In this document: positions 43,631 through 54,082 of the stretch, one piece after another
Numbering within the stretch: the stretch's first letter is position 1
How the letters are laid out: the number at the start of each line of letters is the position of its first letter
NCBI GenBank assembly: GCA_002731275.1
Contig: PCBK01000112.1
Coordinates: forward strand, 1-64,000
Reading direction: 5' to 3'
Origin: Deltaproteobacteria bacterium
GTDB taxonomy: Bacteria; Myxococcota_C; UBA6777
Length of the DNA stretch: 64,000 nucleotides
Position numbers and translations under genes: made by a program
The notes under the pieces: model-generated
Told to the model about the DNA's origin: nothing
What the model saw: the letters and a program-made list of their open reading frames with translations, nothing else
Databases searched by the model: none

Positions 43631-45889
43631 TCACCAAGGGAAGACTTGAAGCGCCCACCCTCCCCTTCTTACAGAGAAAAAGTGGACACGCCCATCATCC
43701 CCTTGGTAAAAAACCTCTGGGTGCTTGCTCGTCTTCGAATACACCGCTGAGATCTTCCCCTTGACCTTTGCCCCACGACGAAACGAACGACTGCTGATAC
43801 GCCAACGTCCCCCGCTCATGTAAAAGAACCGCAAGTAACCATCAGCCCCACGAAAAAACCCAGAAGGCTGGCCTCTCTTCGCATCATATACGACTGAGAT
43901 ATCTCCAGAGACACGACCTGCTCCCCGAAAGCTTTTGTGATCAAAGTGCCATCCTCTGTGGAAATAATATCGATTCAGATAGCCTCCCTTTCCCCGAAAG
44001 AACACCTCTGAGTGTCTATGTTTCTTGTGGTATATCGCCGAGAGAGTCCCTGTCACAGGTGCATTTCGAAATGTATTGGCGTCCATCATCCAGCGACCAT
44101 TGTGCAAAAAGAAGTACCGCAAGCGATTGTTACGTCCACGAAAAAACACCTCCGCATGTCTTCGATGTGACGCGTATGTCGCTGAGACAGCCCCCTTCAC
44201 CTTGCCTCCTTGTCGAAACGTCGACTTGTCGAGCCGCCACCGTCCTCCGGCAAAGTAGTAATATTGCAGATCGCCATTTCGAGCGACCACAAACACCTCA
44301 GAGCGCTTTCTTTGAGGTGCATACAGCGATGAGATCGCACCTTGAATTTTTCCCCCCTGACGAAATGCACGTACCTCATGCCCCCACCCTCTGCCAAAAA
44401 AGAAGTGATGCAGATATCCATCGACACCACGATAAAAAACCTGTGCATGTCGCAAACGAGGCGAATACACAGCCGATGTTCCGCCTTGGACCTTTCCTCC
44501 TCGTCGGAATGTCCGCGTATCCAGACCACGTCTGCCACCATGAACATACGAATAACGCAAAAATCCGTCCTGACCTCGAAAAAACACCTCCGCCCCTCTT
44601 CTTGGAGAAAAAACACCTGCGACCATCGCCCTCTTTGACTTTGCCGTCGTCCCTGCACCGACGAAACGCAACGTAAATGTCTCCCACGAGCTGCGCTTTG
44701 TCCGGTTGATCAAAACGTGCTGTCCGCCTCCCTGGTACGCAGCGAGCCAACGCTTGTGTGCCGACTTGATCGCGATCTTCGTACCATTCGCGATACGACC
44801 TTTTCCGGAGACCTTGTAGATACGAAACTGCTCCCATGTCCACGGTTCGGTCCGATTGGCCTGGAGGATCCCTGAAGGTTGCGCAGACCAATAGTGTTTG
44901 TGTGCAGTACGGATGTATATGGCGTCACCGTGATTGAGCGTCCCGCCGTTGACATCGACGAGCGTATGAATCTCCCATCCCTTGCAAGCCTTGCGATCAG
45001 CCCGAACATTGAGCTTGTCACCTAAAGATACGACATAGTGATTGTTTGTGCTCTTGAGGCAGACTTGATAGGTCTTTTTTGTTCTACAGACATGGACTTG
45101 TCGCTTTCTGATCAACAGATCTTTTTTGAACTTGAGCAAACCACGCTGCATAATCTTGCTGTAATTGTTCCAGTCCTTCGCTTTGTGTCTTGGATCACCA
45201 TACCATTGAGAGCAGACACGAAAGTGTCTTTTGATATCTCCATTCCATCGATCATTTGGTCCATAACCACATTTCTTTTGCTGCGCGGTCTTGTACTGGG
45301 CGACGCTCCTCTTTGCATAATGCTGACATGCCGAACAGCGGGCAAGTAACGCCCTATGATAGAAGAGCTGTTGCGCCACCCAATTCCAGGTGGACACTTT
45401 TTTGCCAGAGATCCCCGCACAGAACTTGAGTTGGGTTGAATACGAAGCGGACCACGCAGTATGACGCTGGACATCACCACATCGACGCTTGCGATTTTGT
45501 TTAATCGCAGTGACCACAGCTCTGGCATAGCGTTTACAGATCGTCTTGACGCTCTCCTTCTTCGCACAAGACGCCAGCATCTCCTTCCTCAACTTGATCT
45601 GTTCGTCGGCGAGCACATTCTTACTCGACTCCAAGGGTGAAGCATAACACCACTTGTAATGGGAGCCTGCATTTGAATGCCACATAGCTCCGAAATATCC
45701 ACACTTCAACTTCAAATTTCGTTGTTGTTGACCTAGCGACACAATTTCGTAGTTTTTGCAGTTCGCCTTTTTGGTCTCACTCTCAGTCCCTTGTGTGACC
45801 GCCCCAGCAGAACCCATATACCACAACAAGGCCAACCCAAAGCAACCGTACCGAACAAGAATGTTTATCGATTTCGATCGTAAAAACAC
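43631..45889 (-). CDS. Secreted protein with seven-bladed-propeller lectin-like C-terminus
   Basis: A 752-residue protein, GTG start at 45,889 with GGAGGA eight bases upstream, giving a signal helix (FGLALLWYMGSAGAV). It has a Cys-rich N-terminal region with CSACQHYAKRSVAQ, a beta-trefoil/fascin-like middle (NHYVVSLGDKLNV, AIYIRTAHKHYWSA, KIAIKSAHKRWLAAY), and seven C-terminal repeats of about 46 residues, each with V/A-F-F-R-G-x-D-G-Y-L-x-F/Y. This resembles sugar-binding PLL/PHL propellers. Likely a secreted or surface lectin. Longer upstream frame is open to 46,282 but not protein-like. Confidence 0.8.
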   Translation of the reverse strand: MFLRSKSINILVRYGCFGLALLWYMGSAGAVTQGTESETKKANCKNYEIVSLGQQQRNLKLKCGYFGAMWHSNAGSHYKWCYASPLESSKNVLADEQIKLRKEMLASCAKKESVKTICKRYARAVVTAIKQNRKRRCGDVQRHTAWSASYSTQLKFCAGISGKKVSTWNWVAQQLFYHRALLARCSACQHYAKRSVAQYKTAQQKKCGYGPNDRWNGDIKRHFRVCSQWYGDPRHKAKDWNNYSKIMQRGLLKFKKDLLIRKRQVHVCRTKKTYQVCLKSTNNHYVVSLGDKLNVRADRKACKGWEIHTLVDVNGGTLNHGDAIYIRTAHKHYWSAQPSGILQANRTEPWTWEQFRIYKVSGKGRIANGTKIAIKSAHKRWLAAYQGGGQHVLINRTKRSSWETFTLRFVGAGTTAKSKRAMVAGVFSPRRGAEVFFRGQDGFLRYSYVHGGRRGLDTRTFRRGGKVQGGTSAVYSPRLRHAQVFYRGVDGYLHHFFFGRGWGHEVRAFRQGGKIQGAISSLYAPQRKRSEVFVVARNGDLQYYYFAGGRWRLDKSTFRQGGKVKGAVSATYASHRRHAEVFFRGRNNRLRYFFLHNGRWMMDANTFRNAPVTGTLSAIYHKKHRHSEVFFRGKGGYLNRYYFHRGWHFDHKSFRGAGRVSGDISVVYDAKRGQPSGFFRGADGYLRFFYMSGGRWRISSRSFRRGAKVKGKISAVYSKTSKHPEVFYQGDDGRVHFFSVRRGGWALQVFPW

Positions 45890-46223
45890 TGTCAAGACTC
45901 CTCCTATTTGCACAACATGCACCCAAATGTGTTGTATTCTCCGATCAAGTAGCGGCATCACAGCCCACTGATATCGGAAAACAGAAAAGCCCACTCTCTC
46001 TGCCCCAAAAGAGTCACCAAAAGGCTCTCTGTAGGGGTCTGATCGATAGTAGACACATGGAAAATGAAACGCCCCCAGAGTAACGCCGTTTCCTTTGCAT
46101 GTCCAACACTTTTTCGCCTCTACAGTTGACCGACAGTCCGGGTTCCGGTAAAACATTTGAACCCAAGAAAGTAATGATTCACACGTCCACTCCAAAGAAA
46201 ACACCACAGACAAAGACAACAAC
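45890..46223. other. Divergent intergenic region before lnt
   Basis: Contains the propeller-protein ribosome site and the lnt leader. No gene or RNA is recognised on either strand. Confidence 0.5.
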
Positions 46224-47831
46224 ATGACCTCAGCTCTCCCCACAACGACCAGGGCTATAGAGACAACGCCAAGCAAGCCCAAGAGGTTGCTGAATGGGTA
46301 TGGTCAGCCTGGCTTATTTGCACTGCGAAGCCTCGCGATCATCATCTCAGCGGCTCTTCAACCTCTGCTCTTTGCTCCGTACAGTCATTGGTATCTGCAT
46401 TGGTTTTGTTGGGTGCCTTTTTTGTGGGCGATCCAGGCCCAGGAAGGTCTGGGTCGTTTTTACCTGGGACTCGCAGGTGGAGCGCTCGCCAATGGACTCA
46501 TCTTTTACTGGTACTGGGAGATGTTCCCTCACTTCTCAAAGCTCTCGACGACAGGACTCTTTGTAAGCAGCACAGCGCTTTACCTGTATCAGGGGCTCGT
46601 GTGGGCGCTCTTTGCCTTCTTTACCCCACTTTTGATGAAACGCTCTGCACATCGATGGCTATACAGTGTGCCGTGTCTGATGGTGACATTGGAATCCTGT
46701 CTCCCGCAACTCTTTCCTTACCCACAAGGTGCGAGCCACTACCAAGTCACAACACTCTTTCAGGTCGTCTCTCTGACCGGTATCTACGGCATGACATTTC
46801 TACTTCTCTGGTCCAACTGTCTCCTCTTTGAAGGCCTTCGACAGATCCACACACACAAACGATGGCCAGTCCCACAGAGTCTACTTTTCCTATCTGTGGT
46901 GGGAATGCTCTTGCTGTACGGTTCACAACGCAAAGCACAGTACAAAAAAGCACGTACAAAGGCGCGTGTCCTCAAGCTCGGACTGATCCAACCAGGGCTC
47001 TCCAACACACAATGGAGTGCGCTCAAAAAAGACGAGATACACCAACAATATATCAGCCTAAGTCACGACGCCATCGGTCAAGACGCAGAGTGGATTCTTT
47101 GGCCAGAGTCGGCCTTTCGTCTGGGTCTTTTGGATCAACCGATCCCTGCACAGCTCCTCCTACAAGAAGCCGAACAGTTAGGCGTTCCTCTACTGGTTGG
47201 TGGTTCCGGCATCAAGAGAACGCCCTCTGGGACGAAGCAAACAAACAGCGCACGACATGCGGTCTTTGGTGTCGGGCTTGGGAAAGTCTACAACAAGATA
47301 CGTCTGGTCCCTTTTGGTGAGTATCAACCCTGGAAAGACGTCCTCGGCCCCTTGTATACAAAGCTGGGAATCAACGATCGAGTTGCACCAGGCACGCAGC
47401 TCCTGGTAGAGAGTCTCAATGGGGTCCGTTATAGCTTCCTGATCTGTTATGAGGCAATTTTTCAGGATTTAGCGAGAGAGGCCGCAAGCAAAGGCGCACA
47501 ATTGCTCATCAACCCCGTCAATGATCGCCCCTTCGGACAAACGACAGCGCCTCATCAACACTTGATGTTGGCAGCCATTCGCAGCGCCGAGTTAGGCATC
47601 CCAATGGCACGTGTCACGACGACAGGGATCAGCACAACCATCGACTCACTCGGAAGAATGGGACGACAAACGCGACTCTTTCAGAAGTCATCTGCAGTTC
47701 ACACGGTCGCCCTCATCAATCTTGGTAGTCTTTACAAAAAGACAGGCAACATCTTTGCGTGGCTTTGTACGTGTCTAACCCTGCTCTTCACCGCCTGCAT
47801 CTACTTACAATGCTTCTCGAAAAAAGCCTGA
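46224..47831 (+). CDS. lnt: Apolipoprotein N-acyltransferase
   Basis: A 535-residue protein with about eight N-terminal helices and a nitrilase-like periplasmic domain. Catalytic Glu in LWPESAF, Lys in NKIRLVPFGEYQPW, and Cys in YSFLICYEAIFQD match the E-K-C triad, followed by LINPVNDRPFGQT. It adds the third acyl chain to lipoproteins, matching the many lipoproteins in this window. No strong ribosome site at the first ATG. The 3' end overlaps the convergent subtilase by 31 bases. Confidence 0.95.
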   Translation: MTSALPTTTRAIETTPSKPKRLLNGYGQPGLFALRSLAIIISAALQPLLFAPYSHWYLHWFCWVPFLWAIQAQEGLGRFYLGLAGGALANGLIFYWYWEMFPHFSKLSTTGLFVSSTALYLYQGLVWALFAFFTPLLMKRSAHRWLYSVPCLMVTLESCLPQLFPYPQGASHYQVTTLFQVVSLTGIYGMTFLLLWSNCLLFEGLRQIHTHKRWPVPQSLLFLSVVGMLLLYGSQRKAQYKKARTKARVLKLGLIQPGLSNTQWSALKKDEIHQQYISLSHDAIGQDAEWILWPESAFRLGLLDQPIPAQLLLQEAEQLGVPLLVGGSGIKRTPSGTKQTNSARHAVFGVGLGKVYNKIRLVPFGEYQPWKDVLGPLYTKLGINDRVAPGTQLLVESLNGVRYSFLICYEAIFQDLAREAASKGAQLLINPVNDRPFGQTTAPHQHLMLAAIRSAELGIPMARVTTTGISTTIDSLGRMGRQTRLFQKSSAVHTVALINLGSLYKKTGNIFAWLCTCLTLLFTACIYLQCFSKKA

Positions 47832-49843
47832 AGTGTTGCATCCAACGCCGGCACAAACAACCCCACAGTGAGCGCCCCAGTGATGTCTTTTTGTGTCGTT
47901 TCCCCAGAAGGCACCTCGACGACCTCCATTTGTCCCTTAAAAGTGATATTCGCGAGCACACTCACAGTTCCACTTCCTCCTGTTGTCGTACGATCCGAGA
48001 GCTTGCAACTCTCAACCTTGAGGCTGCCTCCCACACCATTCGCGATAAAACCAGAGGTCCCCACGACCTTGTTGAAAACAAATGTCCCCATACCGGACTT
48101 GCCTTCATCAAATTGATCAGCTGTCACAAGGGGGTAGGATTTTCCGACCTCTGGATTTCCACGAAAGCGCAATGTGTAACTCGCATCATTTTGTGACAGG
48201 CTAACGGTCAACAAACCATTTAACCATGTACCATCAAAAGCATCTTTTTTAGGATCAAAGAGATATGTGCCTTTGCCCTTCACCTCGATCTTCGAACCAC
48301 CGCAAAGCTCCGTCGCGACAATGGAGAGTGATTTTTTGAGACCATTCTCATCACGTAAGACCTCTGAGACCAATCCGCCAGGATAATTATCTAACAGCAG
48401 TGACACAACAGGTGCGAGCATATTCACTCGCATCCCTCCTATCTGGGTAGAAGCGGGGTATGCGTTGTCCTTAAGGTACTGGACCAATTGCGTCGTCGTC
48501 AAAGAAGGCTGAATGGACTTTAAAAGCGCAGCAACAGCCGATACAATTGGCGCAGAGAAGGATGTTCCATTTACGTTGTAAGGAGCCCCTCCAGGAGCGT
48601 TTTGGGTAAATGTCCCACTCACAGGCTTCTTCCAATATGCGAGCGCAGGGACCTGTTCACCAGGCGCAGAGATATCGACAAGGCTCCCGTAATTGCTAAA
48701 CGACGCACGCTGTGTTGGGGCGCAGTGTGCAGTCGCCCCGACAGTCAACACATTCGCGAGCTTTCCACCACCAAACCACGCGGCGTTATAATCGATAATG
48801 GGTGTATCCTCATTCCCTGCCGAGATCACAAAGAGCGTCTTGTCGAAGCGCTGCAATACATATCGATACATCAACCCAAACTTAGTCGTATCGAAGATAA
48901 GCGTCCCCTTTTTGAGATTGAGCGGGAGCGAACCATGAAGGCCCAGGCTGATATTCACGACATCGGCTTTGGCTGCGGCACCAAGCAGATATATCGCGGC
49001 AATCGTCTGGAAAGGTGCGACACCTACAGTCTCATACTCACTCCCACTTGCAGTCTTTGCCTTAAAAGGACGTATGCCCTTGCTGCTCGCAAAGATCGTC
49101 AGCTTGTTGCCTATAAAACGCGATGTCAAACCGTTGATGCCACCGTCTTTGTTGTCAGCACCGATCAACGCGGCGACACTCGTCCCGTGCCCCATCACAT
49201 CCGTGAGAGGCTCGCCTGGCGCGTTGAGGTTGACCAACTGGATGTCATCAAATTGGCCAATGGAACCCTGGACGCCTGAATCGATAACCCCGACACGAAC
49301 AGGGTGATAAGTAATCGTTCCCTTGAGCTTCTCCAGGATCATCATGGTCTCGTTGTAAAGCAGCTCACGCCATGCACACGCGTTGTTACCAGTCGAGGCG
49401 TGATTGTCGTCTTTACGCTCGCAATACGGAAGGGTTTGTGTTTGATTCACCAGGGTGGGAATGTGCAAGGACGCCTGGACGACGTCTGTCAGGGTGTACG
49501 CTTTTTGGACCAATGTAGCGAGCGCTTCTGCGCCCCGCTCGTTGACTTGAAGCTGATACATCCCAATGGCTGGGACTTGACCGATAATCTTGGCGCCAAG
49601 GGTACGAAGCATCTCTTCGCGAGACGACGCAGGGCTGTCCTCTTTCATCTGGACGAGCAGCTCCCCATCGTACAAGAGAAAAGACACCCCATCCAGCTCA
49701 GCTTCGACGATGGTTTGCTCACTCGCAGGTGCCACAAACACATCTGAAGGTAATTGATAATCGACACCACCACACGAGATGGTCCCGATAGATAACAAAA
49801 AGAGCACCAACAAACACCAGATCCTGAGATATCCTTTTCTCAT
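47801..49843 (-). CDS. Subtilisin-family (S8) serine protease lipoprotein
   Basis: A 680-residue protein with CGGGAG before the ATG. Lipobox at GTISCG. Triad: Asp in RVGVIDSGVQG, His in GHGTSVAALIG and Ser in GTSFSAPIVSAV; oxyanion Asn region in SAGNED. The last 180 residues form a beta-rich C-terminal domain. A fervidolysin-like propeptide region precedes the protease. Exported, probably outer-membrane anchored. Confidence 0.92.
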   Translation of the reverse strand: MRKGYLRIWCLLVLFLLSIGTISCGGVDYQLPSDVFVAPASEQTIVEAELDGVSFLLYDGELLVQMKEDSPASSREEMLRTLGAKIIGQVPAIGMYQLQVNERGAEALATLVQKAYTLTDVVQASLHIPTLVNQTQTLPYCERKDDNHASTGNNACAWRELLYNETMMILEKLKGTITYHPVRVGVIDSGVQGSIGQFDDIQLVNLNAPGEPLTDVMGHGTSVAALIGADNKDGGINGLTSRFIGNKLTIFASSKGIRPFKAKTASGSEYETVGVAPFQTIAAIYLLGAAAKADVVNISLGLHGSLPLNLKKGTLIFDTTKFGLMYRYVLQRFDKTLFVISAGNEDTPIIDYNAAWFGGGKLANVLTVGATAHCAPTQRASFSNYGSLVDISAPGEQVPALAYWKKPVSGTFTQNAPGGAPYNVNGTSFSAPIVSAVAALLKSIQPSLTTTQLVQYLKDNAYPASTQIGGMRVNMLAPVVSLLLDNYPGGLVSEVLRDENGLKKSLSIVATELCGGSKIEVKGKGTYLFDPKKDAFDGTWLNGLLTVSLSQNDASYTLRFRGNPEVGKSYPLVTADQFDEGKSGMGTFVFNKVVGTSGFIANGVGGSLKVESCKLSDRTTTGGSGTVSVLANITFKGQMEVVEVPSGETTQKDITGALTVGLFVPALDATLQAFFEKHCK

Positions 49844-50076
49844 CACATACACTCCCGAGATAGAAAGTATCTCCAAAGGCTCGTAGCACTTCTCTCGTGA
49901 GGGCTGTACGACATCATGATCGGAGCTTATACCCGACCTAATGAAGCAAGAACGCAACGTCACTATGGTACACTTGTTCGCGAGAGAACCGCTTGCTGTA
50001 TGCCTGTATTGTGTATCTCAGGAGGACGCTTGACCTTGACAAAGATCAAATCGCATAGAAACCAACCCAAAAAGGA

Positions 50077-51078
50077 TCAAATCGTGAAGTCTTCCCCAAT
50101 CGCTTCACAACTCTTTTGCCAAAGCAGGTCTCTGGTTCCAGGATTGTCGTAAAAGGATTCGAGAGGGAAGGCGATGGCTTTTCCCTTCATCGCGGTTGTT
50201 CCCTTCCCTGGACCGTAGAACTCACCGGATTGGGCGTCAGCCTTGAACATACAACTGATCAAGCCCATCGCGCCATCTTCCATCGACTGCGCCATCTTCA
50301 TAAAGAGCGAGGTGAAGAACGCGCCCATCCCACCTTCTTTGACGGAGGTTTTTTGCAGGTTGGTGTTGGCCAGGCCGGGGTGCGCAACGAGCGCCTTGAT
50401 CTTCGGATGCTTGGCCTGGAGCTTGTGATGCAATGCCGCAGTGAAGGCACAGTTCGCGAGCTTGCTCTGGTTGTATCGCTTCCAGCGTGCGCCGCCAAAG
50501 AACATACTCGCACCATTGCCACCAAGACTCCCCCCACGCTTCTCCAAATACTCAGGCTTGAGCTTCTTGGAGGGTTGCATCCGTGCGACACTTGAATGAT
50601 TCACAATCCGTGCCTCACCAGAAGCCTCCGCAGCCTTTTCGAGCAAGGGCATCAAACCCTTGGTGAGCAAAAAGTGAGACAGGTGATTGGTCTGCATCTG
50701 TACATCAAAACCATCCCCAGTCGCCTCATCAGCCAGCGCCATCACACCAGCGTTGTTTGCGAGGACATGGACACCTTCGGGGCAGAGCGTTTTCACCTCT
50801 TCGATCGCGTTACGGACTGAGGCGAAGGATTGTAGGTCACACTCAACAGCGTGAAAATCAGCCGATGGGAATGCCTCTGAGAGCTCTTTGAACATCGCCT
50901 CCGAGCGCGCCGACTTTCTGTTGAGGACGAGAACTTTTGCCCCTAATTCAAGGCTCGTCCGTGCAGCGATCTTCCCTGTACCAGAGGTCGTACCTGTGAT
51001 CACAACAGTCTTCCCTTCTTGTGAGGGAAGAGAAGCCTTAAAGGACGGAAAGTGGACAGATTGAATGGTATCAGACAT
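50077..51078 (-). CDS. Short-chain dehydrogenase/reductase
   Basis: A 333-residue protein with ACAGGAG before the ATG at 51,078. Cofactor motif TGTTSGTG, NNAGVM, and catalytic YNQSK, giving the classical SDR active site; LALALNRKSA suggests NADP-type handling. The closest general pattern is the retinol-dehydrogenase/protochlorophyllide-reductase-like group (N-terminal extension, LNLQKTSV). The substrate cannot be assigned. Confidence 0.9.
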   Translation of the reverse strand: MSDTIQSVHFPSFKASLPSQEGKTVVITGTTSGTGKIAARTSLELGAKVLVLNRKSARSEAMFKELSEAFPSADFHAVECDLQSFASVRNAIEEVKTLCPEGVHVLANNAGVMALADEATGDGFDVQMQTNHLSHFLLTKGLMPLLEKAAEASGEARIVNHSSVARMQPSKKLKPEYLEKRGGSLGGNGASMFFGGARWKRYNQSKLANCAFTAALHHKLQAKHPKIKALVAHPGLANTNLQKTSVKEGGMGAFFTSLFMKMAQSMEDGAMGLISCMFKADAQSGEFYGPGKGTTAMKGKAIAFPLESFYDNPGTRDLLWQKSCEAIGEDFTI

Positions 51079-51351
51079 CGCAAAACTCCTGTATGTGGTG
51101 ATGATATTCACTCAAACAGTGATGATCATGTTTGGAGACTCAGTAGACAAAAACCTTTTCACATTGAGCATCATAGTACCAAGTGAAGCAAACGTCACCA
51201 TCAGATCACGCCAATGTTCTATCGATGGGTGCCACACCTACAGACGATGGCACGTGACGATTTTCTTTCATGCCAAGATGTGATAAAAAGACGAGGAGCA
51301 GGGAACAAGACGCCTGTATCTCAGGCGCAGACAAACACAAGGAGCCACACC

Positions 51352-54075
51352 ATGCCGCAGCTCGAAGAATGGAAACAACTCAACGCGACAATGACCTTAC
51401 TGACAGAGCTACTCTCCGAAGTTCTCGAAGACTTAGGGATGGATTCGCTCCTCACACAGCTCAAACACCTCAGAGAGCAAGTGGAGATGGAGAACCCTCA
51501 ACAGGACTCCGCGCTACGCGAGATGATCGTCGGCCTGACTGAGGAAGAATCTTTTCACGTCGCGCTCGCCACAACTGTCTGGCTCGACCTTTACAACCTC
51601 ACAGAGGACGAGTTTCGACGACGTATTCTCATGCAACGAGAACAAGAGCAGCACCCTTCCCCCATCGAAGAATCCATCGCACACACTCTCTCACAACTCA
51701 AAGAGCAAGGTGTTTCCTCAAAACACATACAGGCGCTGCTCGATCAGCTCGACATTGAGCTCGTCTTCACAGCGCACCCCACGGAGATCAAGAGACGTAC
51801 AGTGTTGTCCAAGTTTCAACGGATGGCAGAACAACTCCCGACGCTCTCCGGGCCATATAGTCGCCCACGTGCCAAACAACGCGCCAGAAAGATCATCCTC
51901 GAAGAGCTCACGAGTCTTTGGCTCACGCGACGCTCCCGCACCATCCAACCCTCCGTCACAGACGAAGTCCGCACAGGACTCTACTTTTTAGAGCACACCT
52001 TGTGGGAGGCCATTCCAGAGCTTTACACGACACTTCAGGAGGCGCTCGAAACGTCCTACCCCGACGTCACAGCCAAGCGCGGCTGGCTACGTGTCGCGTC
52101 GTGGATCGGAGGAGACCGCGACGGAAACCCAAACGTCACGGCCAAAATTACGGCGGAGACATTGCGCCTTCATAGGGGACTCGCGGTCGAAAGACACCGC
52201 AAAGCCATCAACCAATTATCCCGCCACCTCAGCATCCAGAGTGATCGTCTCTCCGCCAAAGAATCCCTCGAACAGTGGTTTCAATCGCGACACCCTCTGC
52301 CCAAACACGTCACCTACCTGCAAGAACGATATCCCGACGAGTTGTACCGTCTCTCTCTCGGCCTGATCGCCTATGACCTCGAACAAGCCTCTCGCGAGCC
52401 GATGGTCGCCAACCTCCTCTCGGACACAGAACAGAAAGCACGCATCCAACCACACCAAGTCGACCAAATCCTCGGATGGATTGAAGAGACAATGCCCCCA
52501 TCGTTGCGCGCAGGACGTCTACAAGAGCTTCGTCAACAGCTCGCGGCGTTCGGTATGCACGCTGCCAAACTCGACATACGTGAGGACTCTCAACGCATCA
52601 ATCAATCTCTCGGAGAGGCCTTGCGCGCGCTTAACATCTCTCCCAACTTCGACCAACTCGACGACGAAGCTCGCACTGCCTGCTTACTCGAACAGCTCCA
52701 GGCGCCGATCCCAGCGCTCCCACTCACACCAGGCTTCCGTATCGAGACAGCACAAACGTGGGCGCTCTTTCGACTCCTCGACAAGACCCGAAAGGTCTTC
52801 GGAGCCTCATCACTAGGCCCCTTCATTATCTCGATGACACAAGGCCCCGCGGATATCCTCGCGGTCTTGCTCATGGCGCGCTGGTGTGGGAACGCAGATG
52901 GTCAACGCATCGTCCCATTATTCGAAACCGTCGACGATCTCAACGCAGCCCCTGCTATTTTGAAGCGACTGTTCTCCGTCCCAGCGTACAGAGAACATCT
53001 CGCGAGCTGTGGAGACCATCAGATGATCATGGTCGGTTACTCAGACAGCAACAAAGATGGCGGCTTCCTGGCCTCCAGATGGTCTCTCCACCAAGCACAA
53101 GCGGCGATGGTGAAGGCCTGTCAGGAGTCGAACATTCAATACTCTTTTTTCCACGGCAGCGGTGGGACCGTCGCACGTGGTGGAGGCCCCACAAACCGCT
53201 CGATCCAGGCGCTCCCATCAGGCGCGCTCAATGGACATTTTCGCGTCACCGAGCAAGGCGAAGTCATCTCCGCCAGATACACTTCAAAATCCCTCGCCAG
53301 ACGCCATCTTGAACAGATCACGAGCGCCGTCCTGCTCACCTCACACAAAGAGCAAGTCGATGACTCCATCCCCACAGAATGGCACGATGTGATGGATGTC
53401 TTGACCGAACACTCACTCAGGGCATACCGCGAGCTCGTCTTCTCGAATCCATCCTTTTTGCGTTTTTGGCAGTGGGTGACACCTATCGACGAGATCAACA
53501 AGTTACGCATCGGCTCCCGCCCTGCGACACGTCGTGGGGGCGCACTTGAGCCGGGACATATTCGGGCGATCCCGTGGGTCTTCTCCTGGATGCAGAGTCG
53601 CTTCAACCTCCCCGGCTGGTTCGGTCTTGGGCGGGCTTTCTCGGCAGGTGACTTTGAACACAAACAACTTCAGGAGATGTATCAACAGTGGCCATTCTTC
53701 CAAGTGCTCGTAGATAGTGCAGAGATGTCATTGATCAAAGCGCACATGCCGACCGCTTCACTTTATGTGTCTCTAGCAGAGGATAAGGCGCTCGCAGACG
53801 ATCTCTTCGAGCACATCCAGGACGCTTACCAACAAACACAAGAAGCCGTCCTCTCAGTCACACAGCGCCCCAGCCTGCTCGCCCATCGCTCCACGTTCCA
53901 ACTCCAGATTGAGGCGCGTAATCGATGGCTCCGCCCCATCCATCACCTCCAGGTGGAAACACTTCGACGCCTGCGTTCATGCCCACAAGACAACACTCAC
54001 ACCACAGAAGAATTGCGTAGAGTCATGCTGCAAACGTTTAACGGGATCGCCTCAGGACTCCGAAGCACAGGATGA
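51352..54075 (+). CDS. ppc: Phosphoenolpyruvate carboxylase
   Basis: A 907-residue protein with CAAGGAG before the ATG. It fixes bicarbonate on PEP to make oxaloacetate. Family motifs: FTAHPTEIKRRT (catalytic His), ASWIGGDRDGNPNVT, MVGYSDSNKDGGFLASRW (Lys/Arg) and FFHGSGGTVARGGGPTNRS. The C-terminus ends in GLRSTG rather than the common QNTG. Length and motif order are normal. Stands alone, convergent with the nucleoside hydrolase. Confidence 0.97.
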   Translation: MPQLEEWKQLNATMTLLTELLSEVLEDLGMDSLLTQLKHLREQVEMENPQQDSALREMIVGLTEEESFHVALATTVWLDLYNLTEDEFRRRILMQREQEQHPSPIEESIAHTLSQLKEQGVSSKHIQALLDQLDIELVFTAHPTEIKRRTVLSKFQRMAEQLPTLSGPYSRPRAKQRARKIILEELTSLWLTRRSRTIQPSVTDEVRTGLYFLEHTLWEAIPELYTTLQEALETSYPDVTAKRGWLRVASWIGGDRDGNPNVTAKITAETLRLHRGLAVERHRKAINQLSRHLSIQSDRLSAKESLEQWFQSRHPLPKHVTYLQERYPDELYRLSLGLIAYDLEQASREPMVANLLSDTEQKARIQPHQVDQILGWIEETMPPSLRAGRLQELRQQLAAFGMHAAKLDIREDSQRINQSLGEALRALNISPNFDQLDDEARTACLLEQLQAPIPALPLTPGFRIETAQTWALFRLLDKTRKVFGASSLGPFIISMTQGPADILAVLLMARWCGNADGQRIVPLFETVDDLNAAPAILKRLFSVPAYREHLASCGDHQMIMVGYSDSNKDGGFLASRWSLHQAQAAMVKACQESNIQYSFFHGSGGTVARGGGPTNRSIQALPSGALNGHFRVTEQGEVISARYTSKSLARRHLEQITSAVLLTSHKEQVDDSIPTEWHDVMDVLTEHSLRAYRELVFSNPSFLRFWQWVTPIDEINKLRIGSRPATRRGGALEPGHIRAIPWVFSWMQSRFNLPGWFGLGRAFSAGDFEHKQLQEMYQQWPFFQVLVDSAEMSLIKAHMPTASLYVSLAEDKALADDLFEHIQDAYQQTQEAVLSVTQRPSLLAHRSTFQLQIEARNRWLRPIHHLQVETLRRLRSCPQDNTHTTEELRRVMLQTFNGIASGLRSTG

Positions 54076-54082
54076 ATGCCCT

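Noticed and set aside
45960-46282. Longer N-terminus of the propeller protein
   Set aside because: It would run across the lnt start, and the GTG at 45,889 has a strong site and gives a proper signal peptide.
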